Below are positions 57,116 through 63,963 of a stretch of DNA of 64,000 nt, in pieces (the first letter of the stretch is position 1; every line of letters starts with the position of its first letter). The translations under genes and the position numbers were made by a program. The stretch comes from Acinetobacter sp. ANC 3781 (GTDB lineage: Bacteria > Pseudomonadota > Gammaproteobacteria > Pseudomonadales > Moraxellaceae): the NCBI RefSeq assembly GCF_004331285.1, contig NZ_SJOH01000013.1, positions 48,120-112,119 on the forward strand, given 5' to 3'. Below the pieces are notes generated by a model. It had not been told where the DNA came from. It did not search any database and saw nothing but the letters and a program-made list of their open reading frames with translations.

Positions 57116-57650
57116 TCCGCAAACTAAAAAGGGTTTGTTCCAGTTCTACCCACACAATCTGATGTGGGTGGGTTTATCCATTGTCGCGATTATTCTCGAC
57201 CAATGGACCAAATGGATTGCAACGACACATCTAAATTATGCAGATCCTGTGCCGGTACTGCCCTTTTTAAATTGGACATTACTGCATAACTATGGCGCAG
57301 CCTTTAGTTTCTTGTCCGATGCCGGCGGATGGCAACGTTATTTCTTTACTTCACTGGCAGGTTTAGTGTCTGTAATTTTTGTATTTTGGCTAATGCGTAT
57401 GCCGAAAAAAATGGTGATTTTACCGATTGCGGTTGCCCTGATTTTGGGTGGTGCAATTGGTAACTTAATTGACCGCGTATCTTTGGGTTATGTGGTCGAT
57501 TTCATTCACGTTTACTACAACAACAGCCACTTCCCTGCTTTTAATATTGCAGATAGTGCCATTACTCTAGGTACTATTTTGCTGCTGATCGATACTTTTT
57601 TCCTAGAAAAGCAACGTATTCAACGTGCGGAAGCGCAACACAATGACTGA
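57108..57650 (+). CDS. lspA: Lipoprotein signal peptidase
   Basis: LspA cleaves the signal peptide of prolipoproteins in the inner membrane. The 180-residue protein has four helices and the aspartyl protease motifs: [11 protein letters not shown] near residue 28, [16 protein letters not shown] near residue 62, [19 protein letters not shown] near residue 120, and [11 protein letters not shown] near residue 145, with both catalytic Asp. It serves the several lipoproteins in this window. It overlaps ileS at its start and fkpB at its end by eight bases, indicating coupling. Confidence 0.95.
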   Translation: MPNPQTKKGLFQFYPHNLMWVGLSIVAIILDQWTKWIATTHLNYADPVPVLPFLNWTLLHNYGAAFSFLSDAGGWQRYFFTSLAGLVSVIFVFWLMRMPKKMVILPIAVALILGGAIGNLIDRVSLGYVVDFIHVYYNNSHFPAFNIADSAITLGTILLLIDTFFLEKQRIQRAEAQHND

Positions 57651-58125
57651 AATTATTAATCCAAACGAAGAAACCCGTGTTAATGAAGGCTCGAAAGTAG
57701 ACCTGCATTTTTCGGTGGCCATTGAAAACGGTGTAGAAATTGATAACACCCGTAGCCGTGAAGAACCGGTAAGCTTGGTGATGGGCGACGGCAGCTTATT
57801 GCCCGGTTTTGAAAAAGCACTGTTTGGTTTGCGTGCTGGTGACCGTCGTACCGTGAGTCTTCCTGCGGAAGATGCATTCGGTCCCTGGAACCCTGAAAAC
57901 GTACAAACATTTGATACGGTTAAATTCGAACAGACACCGATTGTCGGTCATATGATTGAGTTTGAAGATAAAGCCAAACAAAGTCTATTTGGGGTAGTGA
58001 AATCAGTCGGTGAAGATATTACTGAAATTGATTTTAATCACCCGCTTGCAGGAAAAAATATTACCTTTGAAGTAGAAATCTTTAAAGTAACGCCTGCCGG
58101 TCAACAAGGCATTAAACTCATGTAA
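57643..58125 (+). CDS. fkpB: FKBP-type peptidyl-prolyl isomerase (FkpB/SlpA)
   Basis: A ~160-residue SlpA-type FKBP: VDLHFSVAIENGVEIDNTRS, VSLVMGDGSLLPGFEKALFG, the inserted IF chaperone flap (VSLPAEDAFGPWNPENVQTF), and a closing FNHPLAGKNITFEVEIFKV. Such proteins isomerise prolyl bonds and help folding in the cytoplasm. ATG 57643 ([12 protein letters not shown]) is the family start, eight bases inside lspA; a six-codon longer frame is possible but unlikely. It is the last gene of the ribF unit. Confidence 0.93.
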   Translation: MTEIINPNEETRVNEGSKVDLHFSVAIENGVEIDNTRSREEPVSLVMGDGSLLPGFEKALFGLRAGDRRTVSLPAEDAFGPWNPENVQTFDTVKFEQTPIVGHMIEFEDKAKQSLFGVVKSVGEDITEIDFNHPLAGKNITFEVEIFKVTPAGQQGIKLM

Positions 58126-58149
58126 AAAATCATCTAAACTCTGATTTTT

Positions 58150-58174
58150 TAAAAGCTCCTTCGGGAGCTTTTTT
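58150..58174 (+). terminator. Terminator of the ribF-ileS-lspA-fkpB unit
   Basis: AAAAGCTCC-TTC-GGGAGCTTTTTT, 25 bp after the fkpB stop. Confidence 0.85.
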
Positions 58175-58262
58175 ACATTCTCAAGATACAAATTCCTCAT
58201 ATTCAGCCTAGCACATTCAGACTAATTTAGAGCATAACTTTATAAAAAGACACAGGTTCAAG

Positions 58263-58805
58263 ATGAAAATCCAGATTATTGTCGGTAGTGTTCGTGAAGG
58301 TCGTATTGCAATTAAAGTCGCGCGCTGGGTACAAAGAAGCGTTGAAAGAGCCAATTACAGTACCGTTCAGGTTGAACTAATCGATTTAAAAGAATGGAAC
58401 CTGCCTATTTTTTCAGGTAGCCACCCTCCTCTGACCGGTATTTATGATCAGCCCAAACAACAACAATGGGCAGACAAAATTGCTTCGGGTGATGCGGTTA
58501 TTCTGATTAGCCCTGAATATAACCATGGTTATAGTCCGGCACTTAAAAATGCTTTGGACTACTTAGGCAAAGAATGGCAAGGTAAACCGGCGGCCTATAT
58601 TGGCTATGGCGCAACCAATGGCTCACGCTCGATTGATCAAATTCGTCAAGTTGGAACCCAGCTCGGTTTAGTCGACAGCAATGCGGTGATTGAAATTCGA
58701 GACATTTTCTCCCGCAATAAAACTGAAGAATTTGAACCGAATGAATTTGATAACAAAAATCTCAGATCTGTTTTGGATAAACTGATTCAATATGTGAGTG
58801 CCTGA
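58263..58805 (+). CDS. NAD(P)H-dependent FMN reductase-family protein
   Basis: A 180-residue flavodoxin-fold protein: KIQIIVGSVREGRIAIKVAR at the N-terminus (phosphate loop), the flavin-contacting ILISPEYNHGYSPALKNALD near residue 82 (PEYN), and YIGYGATNGSRSIDQIR near residue 117. These match the NADPH-dependent FMN reductase family that includes azoreductases and SsuE relatives. It could supply FMNH2 to SsuD, which lacks a dedicated reductase nearby, but that is only inference. The first GacA-like box starts 18 bp after its stop. Confidence 0.85.
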   Translation: MKIQIIVGSVREGRIAIKVARWVQRSVERANYSTVQVELIDLKEWNLPIFSGSHPPLTGIYDQPKQQQWADKIASGDAVILISPEYNHGYSPALKNALDYLGKEWQGKPAAYIGYGATNGSRSIDQIRQVGTQLGLVDSNAVIEIRDIFSRNKTEEFEPNEFDNKNLRSVLDKLIQYVSA

Positions 58806-58822
58806 TATTTTTTAAGCACCTG

Positions 58823-58840
58823 TGTAGGTTTTAGCTTACA
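58823..58840. promoter_or_regulatory. GacA-type upstream activating sequence, locus A
   Basis: TGTAGG-TTTTAG-CTTACA matches the GacA box of Pseudomonas rsm genes (TGTAAG-N6-CTTACA) at 11 of 12 fixed positions. It is centred about 65 bp before the predicted start of RNA A and 78 bp (start to start) before its first hairpin, identical to locus B. Confidence 0.72.
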
Positions 58841-58884
58841 ACAGTTGCAGAATATCTCCACTTTTCACATATTAATTTAAGCGC

Positions 58885-58890
58885 TATATT
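58885..58890 (+). promoter_or_regulatory. -10 hexamer of RNA A
   Basis: TATATT, at the same offset from the GacA-like box as TATTCT in locus B. The -35 (TTTTCA/TTTCAC near 58862) is poor, as expected for an activator-dependent promoter. Confidence 0.5.
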
Positions 58891-58896
58891 TAAGCC

Positions 58897-59033
58897 ATAC
58901 AGAGACAGGAAGTCTCTAAAGCACAAAACAATAATGATAGGCAATAAACAGCAGGACGCTGACGGGTACGACAGGAGTTATACCTTTAAAATGAATATAA
59001 AAAAGCCTCGACAGGATGTCGGGGCTTTTTTTT
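58897..59033 (+). ncRNA. Candidate CsrA/RsmA-sequestering small RNA, copy A
   Basis: Predicted ~137-nt transcript with four hairpins, each showing GGA in its loop: AGAGAC-AGGAA-GTCTCT (58901-58917), CAGC-AGGAC-GCTG (58949-58961), GGTA-c-GAC-AGGA-GTT-a-TACC (58965-58984), and the terminator AGCCTCGAC-AGGAT-GTCGGGGCT (59004-59026) with a run of eight T. The last hairpin contains ACAGGATGT, very close to the CsrA consensus core ACARGGAUGU. A conserved unpaired AAAACAATAAT lies between hairpins 1 and 2. With the GacA-like box upstream this is the layout of RsmX/Y/Z. No open frame is present. CsrA sequestration is inference from architecture. Confidence 0.75.
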
Positions 59034-59257
59034 AACTTATTTTATTCGTATCACTATTTGTATTGTGATTTAAATTGAGCCATCCACTTGGCGAAAAGCT
59101 CAATTAAATAACCAAAATTTACCTCATGCTGAAATATAAAACTTTAATCTCAATCAGCAAAACAATCCTCCATAACATAATTCGACCCAATGATTTACGC
59201 AGTTATCTTTTATAGCCTGATCTTTGGATCGGGCTTTATAATCCAATAAAATTGAAA

Positions 59258-60445
59258 CTATTTTGCAGTCATTTTAACCAATTTTGCATTTTTACCATCT
59301 TCGAGTACCCAAATTGAACCGTCTTGGGCTTCAACTAAACCACGAATACGTTGTTTCATAGCTAGGCGTTGTACTTCCCTTACTGGCTTCGTTTCTGTAT
59401 CAACCACCACAATCGCTTCAGAAGACAAGCCACCGATTAGGGCCTTATTTTTCCATGCAGGAAATTGATTGCCTTTGTAAAATATTAGGCTAGATGGGGA
59501 GATGACAGGTGTCCAGCTGATCTCAGGGGCTTTAAATTCAGGACGGGTATGATGGTCAGGAATATCTTTTCCATCATAATGATCGCCATTTGAAACTAAC
59601 GGATAACCATAGTTTTCACCTTTGACAATCAGATTCAGTTCATCGCCCCCTTTAGGCCCCATTTCAACTACCCACAGTTTCCCTTTAGGATCAAATGCAA
59701 TGCCAAGTGGATTACGTTGGCCCAATGACCAGACCTGTTTTGCGATCTCCCCTTGATTCATAAATGGATTACCTGCAGCTGGCATACCATCATCATTTAA
59801 GCGTAAGATTTTGCCTAAATTGGATTGCATATCCTGAGCAGGATCAAACTTCTGACGTTCACCGGAACTAATCCAGAGCTTGCCATCAGCCCCAAATAAC
59901 AGCCGGTGCGCATAATGGCCCTGACCTTGGACTTTAGGTACCTGTTTCCAGATGATTTTTAAATTTTTAAGTTGTGGTTTTTGAGCACCGGATAAATCTA
60001 ACTCACCGCGAGCAACGACAGCACCATAACCGCCCGGTCCTGCTTCTGCATAACTTATATAAATTTGATGATTCTGTTCAAATTGTGGATGCAAGGCAAT
60101 ATCACCCAAGCCCCCTTGTCCGCCGTATGCCACTTTGGGGATACCTTTAACTTCAACCTGTTGCCGAGTTTTTGGATCAAATAATTGCAATTTTCCTTTT
60201 CGCTCAGTGACCAGCAAACGTCCATCCTTTAAAGAGGCAATCGCCCAAGGTTCATTAAACTGTGCGACGTTCGTCAGTTTATAAGTTTGATTAACTAAAC
60301 CTGAAGAAGGTTTGGAAGATGGCGTTTCTGGGGCTGACTTGGATGCAGGGTTCACAGCGTCAGTTTGTGCATTACAGGCTGTTAAACTTGATGTACTGAT
60401 TAATATGAGTGTGGTCAGCATACGCTGTCGGAACATTTTCATCAT
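59258..60445 (-). CDS. PQQ-dependent aldose sugar dehydrogenase (YliI-like) lipoprotein
   Basis: The 395-residue precursor has a signal with lipobox LTAC (MLTTLILISTSSLTAC), so it is probably an outer or inner membrane lipoprotein facing the periplasm. The mature protein is a beta propeller of the soluble glucose/sorbosone dehydrogenase family: EPWAIASLKDGRLLVTERKG, GGQGGLGDIALHPQFEQNHQ, GHYAHRLLFGADGKLWISSG with the catalytic-type His, and NPLGIAFDPKGKLWVVEMG. E. coli YliI uses PQQ to oxidise aldoses. AGAGGATAAT precedes ATG 60445. It is flanked by the two candidate Rsm RNAs. Confidence 0.85.
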   Translation of the reverse strand: MMKMFRQRMLTTLILISTSSLTACNAQTDAVNPASKSAPETPSSKPSSGLVNQTYKLTNVAQFNEPWAIASLKDGRLLVTERKGKLQLFDPKTRQQVEVKGIPKVAYGGQGGLGDIALHPQFEQNHQIYISYAEAGPGGYGAVVARGELDLSGAQKPQLKNLKIIWKQVPKVQGQGHYAHRLLFGADGKLWISSGERQKFDPAQDMQSNLGKILRLNDDGMPAAGNPFMNQGEIAKQVWSLGQRNPLGIAFDPKGKLWVVEMGPKGGDELNLIVKGENYGYPLVSNGDHYDGKDIPDHHTRPEFKAPEISWTPVISPSSLIFYKGNQFPAWKNKALIGGLSSEAIVVVDTETKPVREVQRLAMKQRIRGLVEAQDGSIWVLEDGKNAKLVKMTAK

Positions 60446-60556
60446 TATTATCCTCTGCCATTCAAATAGCTCATCACTTTTATTCTAAGTAAAATATTGA
60501 AAATCACTATTTTTTATTGGTAACAAACTTTTCATTTCACTTGGTCTGGTGGATTA

Positions 60557-60574
60557 TGTAAGAGATAACGTACA
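60557..60574. promoter_or_regulatory. GacA-type upstream activating sequence, locus B
   Basis: TGTAAG-AGATAA-CGTACA, 11 of 12 fixed positions of TGTAAG-N6-CTTACA; the mismatch is in the other half from locus A. Flanking bases extend the dyad (TTATGTA...TACATAA). It lies 78 bp before the first hairpin of RNA B, and also 112 bp upstream of the divergent sugar dehydrogenase start. Confidence 0.72.
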
Positions 60575-60618
60575 TAAAATAGTTCTATAAACCTCTATCT
60601 CCTTCAAGATAATTTTCT

Positions 60619-60624
60619 TATTCT
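60619..60624 (+). promoter_or_regulatory. -10 hexamer of RNA B
   Basis: TATTCT at the position equivalent to TATATT of locus A, predicting a start at A60631. Confidence 0.45.
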
Positions 60625-60630
60625 GAATTC

Positions 60631-60761
60631 ATCAGGAAACAGGATGTTTCCCAAACCTAAAACAATAATTATAAGTTTGAGCATCAGGACGTGAGGTAAA
60701 ACAGCCGTTATACCTAAGCAATGCATACAAAGAAGCCCTCTCAGGTTGATAGGGCTTTTTT
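60631..60761 (+). ncRNA. Candidate CsrA/RsmA-sequestering small RNA, copy B
   Basis: Homologous to RNA A along its length. Hairpin 1 is GGAAAC-AGGAT-GTTTCC (60635-60651), with G-C/A-T changes compensated against copy A. Hairpin 2 is CAT-CAGGAC-GTG (60682-60693). Hairpin 3 is AGGTA-a-AAC-AGCC-GTT-a-TACCT (60694-60715). The terminator is AGCCCT-c-TC-AGGTT-GA-t-AGGGCT (60734-60756) plus T run. AAAACAATAAT and ACAG..GTTATACCT are shared. Loops 3 and 4 have lost GGA, but an extra CAGGA lies at 60633-60637, the 5' end of hairpin 1. Fewer CsrA sites are therefore expected than in copy A. Confidence 0.72.
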
Positions 60762-60774
60762 GTATTTAGGTGAT

Positions 60775-61098
60775 TTAAGCTATTCCTTTTAGGCTTTTTA
60801 GATAAACCACCACTTCTTTATTTCCTGCCATTTCGGCAAGTTCTAAAGCGGTATAAGTACTGCGATGATTAATATCCGCACCCTTACTAATTAATAGTTT
60901 CACAACCTCTAAATGATCATTTTCAGCAGCTGCATGCAAGGCGCTATAGCCTTCTTCATCAGCAGAGTTGACGTCCAGACCATCGTTGATGCCCTGCTCC
61001 ACTTGATCAACATCGCCTAAAGATGCCCAGTACACCAGCTCAGGCAGATGTAGTTCTTCATCATCTTCAGGGATTGGGGAGAATGAGTTGAGTTTCAT
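60775..61098 (-). CDS. Small ankyrin-repeat protein
   Basis: A 107-residue protein of about three ankyrin repeats after a short acidic lead (FSPIPEDDEELHLPELVYWA): SLGDVDQVEQGINDGLDVNS, EEGYSALHAAAENDHLEVVKLLISKGADI and the final STYALELAEM-like unit with NKEVVVYLKS. The central repeat is near consensus. There is no signal peptide. It probably binds a protein partner, unidentified. GGAATTTAT precedes the ATG. Single gene. Confidence 0.82.
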   Translation of the reverse strand: MKLNSFSPIPEDDEELHLPELVYWASLGDVDQVEQGINDGLDVNSADEEGYSALHAAAENDHLEVVKLLISKGADINHRSTYTALELAEMAGNKEVVVYLKSLKGIA

Positions 61099-61168
61099 AT
61101 AAATTCCATTGTCTAATCATGTTTAAATATTTTTAATTTATACTCTCATTTTCTAAAATGAACATAAC

Positions 61169-61900
61169 TTAAAGAATACTCTTATACTTTTCTCTTTGCT
61201 GTGATAATGATTTTAAGTGTTCTTCTAATGTTTTTTGATCATGATCAACTTCACCATTTGTAAGACTTACTATAGTTGAAATAAACATTGTAGAAGGAGA
61301 TGAATTGCTATTAACTCGTTGATGTGACCGTAGTAAATGTTGAAAAACCACATTTTCTAATTCTGTTGAGTACTGATCTTTAAGTTCTTTTTTTAAAGCA
61401 TTAATTATACGTAAAACATCATCTCCGTATCTGACACTCTCTTCTCTAGTTGGTATGACTCCTTTATGAATAACAGAGTTCCTAAGCTGTACCATTTTGT
61501 CAGATAAAACTGTAGGTAAATCTTGGAATTGATTCACCCATAGAAATACGAATGCGCCCATCTGTCTTTCAGATTGACTAGCTATTTTTTTCCATGCCTG
61601 TTCAATAACTTGGTCATTGCATGATTTTTTTAAAATAACTTTTATAGAAAATTCGTAAAAACGCTCTAAACTCGCGGCAAAGGATGAAATTGCTTCTCTA
61701 TAATATCCATCTAAAATTGCATGTGCTCCGATTTCATAAAGTACTTCAAATTTCATTTGCTGAAGTAGCGTTATTGTTTCATGTCCTTTAGAGCATGTTA
61801 ATGAATAAGCACCTTGTTCAATAAAATCAACAGCGACAAAGCTATTTGATGGATAACCTTGCTCTTTAAAACAATCCATGCAGGATAAAAGTAATTTCAA
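61169..61900 (-). CDS. Unknown protein with zinc-binding N-terminus and HEPN-like RNxxxH motif
   Basis: The 243-residue protein starts at a TTG (61900) five bases after AGAGGG. Residues 7-10 (CMDC) and ~35-39 (CSKGHE) form a C-x2-C...C-x2-H set that could bind zinc. A helical region follows (FAASLERFYEFSIKVILKK), then QLRNSVIHKGVIPTREESVR near residue 140, whose RNSVIH resembles the RN-x3-H signature of HEPN domains (RNases or nucleotide-binding helpers, often in defence and toxin systems). Codon use is more AT-rich than in the neighbours, suggesting acquisition. No antitoxin-like partner is next to it. Function unassigned. Confidence 0.55.
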   Translation of the reverse strand: MKLLLSCMDCFKEQGYPSNSFVAVDFIEQGAYSLTCSKGHETITLLQQMKFEVLYEIGAHAILDGYYREAISSFAASLERFYEFSIKVILKKSCNDQVIEQAWKKIASQSERQMGAFVFLWVNQFQDLPTVLSDKMVQLRNSVIHKGVIPTREESVRYGDDVLRIINALKKELKDQYSTELENVVFQHLLRSHQRVNSNSSPSTMFISTIVSLTNGEVDHDQKTLEEHLKSLSQQREKYKSIL

Positions 61901-61965
61901 AATAACCCTCTTTTTTTAATTTCTATAAATGTGTAAATTAATAGTAAGATTAAACTTTAAAATAA

Positions 61966-61994
61966 CAAAAGCCCCCTTTCGGAGGCTTCTTTTT
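61966..61994 (-). terminator. Terminator of the MFS gene at 62 kb
   Basis: Minus-strand GAAGCCTCC-GAAA-GGGGGCTTTTG stem with a short T run, 13 bp beyond the stop. Confidence 0.7.
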
Positions 61995-62006
61995 AAAGTT
62001 GATTTC

Positions 62007-63356
62007 TTAAGCTTTAGACACTGCTGGTTCAATTGAACCAATTTTTTCAGACTCATCATCATGCATGATCAACGCAACCGCAATTGCAGTAATCAGAACC
62101 GGTAAACCGACTGCCATAAAGTTGAAGTAAGCAGGCAAGTTCATACCGAGTAAGCCACCAATCAGAATTGGCCCTACAATCGCGCCCATACGACCAATCG
62201 CAGAAGACCAGCCAATACCTGTCGAACGCACCGCAAGTGGGTAGAACTGTGCAACATAGCTATACAATAGCATTTGCGAACCAATCGACGCTGCACCGGC
62301 CAAGAACACCAAGATGTAAAGCAGGAAGGTATTCGACTGGAAACCCATCAAGCTCATCACAATCGCGCCCATAATACCCAGAACCATCAGTACCGGTTTC
62401 AAATGGAAACGATCCGCAAGAATACCACCACCGACAATACCCACGACTGCACCAACGTTCATCACCATCATGAACATCAGACTGTTATCCATCGAGTAGC
62501 CTGCCGCCATCATTAACTTCGGTAACCAGCTGCTTAAAGCATACATGGTTAACAGACAAGTGAAGAATGCGACCCAGAACAGCAAGGTATTTACCGCACG
62601 ACCGCGACGGAACAAGCTCACAACGTTTGCTGCTTCAGGCACATTTTCCTGTGGCAAAGTAAATACCGTATTCTCTGTTACAGTCAGATTTGGCGCCAAG
62701 CGACGTACGATTTGACGTGCTTCGGCCTGCTTGTTCTGTTTCACAATAAACGCGAGTGATTCAGGCAAAAACTTCCACACCAACGGTAATAAAAATAAGG
62801 GAATACCGGCAATAAAGAACATCACTTGCCAACCATAGGTTGGAGTAAACCATGAACCTAGTAGTGCTGCCATCACCCCGCCTACAGCATAGCCACTGAA
62901 CATGGTCGTGACCAAAGTACTACGCATTTTTTGCGGTGCATATTCGGAAGTTAACGCTACAAGGTTTGGCATTACACCACCAATACCGAGCCCGGCAAGG
63001 AAGCGTAAAATACCGAATTCGGTTGGATTTGAAGCAAAACCGCCCGCAAAAGTTAAACCACTGAATAATACAATACAGATCAGGATCACTTTCTTACGAC
63101 CAATCTTGTCCGCGAGGGAGCCAAAAATCATCGCACCAAACATCATACCAGCAAGAGCTGTACTGGCTAACATGCCTGCCTGGACAGCACTTAAGCCCCA
63201 ATCATTCATGAGTAATGGTAAAGTCACACCATTAATTGCTAAATCGTAGCCGTCAAATAGGATAATGAGCAAACACCAAGCAACCACATTGAAATGAAAT
63301 GGCTTAAATTTCGCATGATCCACTACAGAATTTACATCTATTTTTTCCGTTGTCAT
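62007..63356 (-). CDS. MFS aromatic acid:H+ symporter (BenK/PcaK-like)
   Basis: The 449-residue carrier has 12 helices. Helix 1 holds FDGYDLAINGVTLPLL, the D-G-Y-D motif essential for aromatic acid transport in AAHS proteins such as PcaK and BenK. Loop 2-3 has GSLADKIGRKKVILIC, and helix 4 RFLAGLGIGGVMPNLVALTS. Closest known substrates are benzoate, 4-hydroxybenzoate, muconate or vanillate; the catabolic genes are not here. GGGAGATGAGAG precedes the ATG. It is more complete in AAHS motifs than the MFS protein at 25.6 kb. Confidence 0.88.
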   Translation of the reverse strand: MTTEKIDVNSVVDHAKFKPFHFNVVAWCLLIILFDGYDLAINGVTLPLLMNDWGLSAVQAGMLASTALAGMMFGAMIFGSLADKIGRKKVILICIVLFSGLTFAGGFASNPTEFGILRFLAGLGIGGVMPNLVALTSEYAPQKMRSTLVTTMFSGYAVGGVMAALLGSWFTPTYGWQVMFFIAGIPLFLLPLVWKFLPESLAFIVKQNKQAEARQIVRRLAPNLTVTENTVFTLPQENVPEAANVVSLFRRGRAVNTLLFWVAFFTCLLTMYALSSWLPKLMMAAGYSMDNSLMFMMVMNVGAVVGIVGGGILADRFHLKPVLMVLGIMGAIVMSLMGFQSNTFLLYILVFLAGAASIGSQMLLYSYVAQFYPLAVRSTGIGWSSAIGRMGAIVGPILIGGLLGMNLPAYFNFMAVGLPVLITAIAVALIMHDDESEKIGSIEPAVSKA

Positions 63357-63809
63357 TCGCTCTCATCTCCCATGAGTACTTGTCCATCACAGCCCACGAA
63401 TTGTTAAGTTAAAATTCAATTTTGCTCAATATACTAATATGAATTTCGATTAACAATAAGACCAAAGATTATGAGTGTTTCTTTATGAGATGCATTCTAT
63501 CTTATTGTATTAAAATAACTAATTTTATATATAAATGATGAAATGTCTGCTATTCACAAACTTGATATTCGACTAATTGACTAATTTTGATTTTAATAGT
63601 TTTAGTTTTATTAATATATTTCAAGTAATAATAAAATCTAAAATTAAAATAATTACCACTCATTTCCAGTTTCTATTGATCGATTTTAGTTTATTTTTCA
63701 ATCAAATTTATTTGAAATTTCTTGTAATAAATTTTAAAGATAACTTTCTAATCTGAGGCTCACCAATAACTGGCTAAAATAAAACTCATTGGCATTTATT
63801 TTAAGCATA
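63357..63809. other. AT-rich spacer between the MFS gene and the rRNA operon
   Basis: About 450 bp of very AT-rich sequence holding the MFS promoter. No open frame, tRNA or hairpin with a T run was seen before the rRNA terminator. Confidence 0.5.
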
Positions 63810-63839
63810 AAAAAAGCCCCGCTATTGAGCGGGGCTTTT
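63810..63839 (-). terminator. rRNA operon terminator
   Basis: AAAAGCCCCGC-TATTGA-GCGGGGCTTTTTTT read on the minus strand, ten bases beyond the 5S 3' end; strong stem and T run. Confidence 0.9.
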
Positions 63840-63849
63840 GGAATAATGA

Positions 63850-63963
63850 GCTGGCGATGACTTACTCTCACATGGGTAACCCCACACTACCATCAGCGCA
63901 AAGAGGTTTCACTTCTGAGTTCGGGAAGGGATCAGGTGGTTCACTCTTGCTATTGTCGCCAGC
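63850..63963 (-). rRNA. rrf: 5S ribosomal RNA
   Basis: Read on the minus strand from 63963, the sequence starts GCTGGCGACAATAGC and ends GTAAGTCATCGCCAGC, the two ends pairing as helix I. Internal landmarks of gammaproteobacterial 5S rRNA are present: ACCTGATCCCTTCCCGAACT, CAGAAGTGAAAC, and GTGTGGGGTTACCCATGTGA. At ~114 nt it is complete. Since it is last in rRNA operons, the 23S gene should lie just past the right window edge on the minus strand. Confidence 0.95.
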
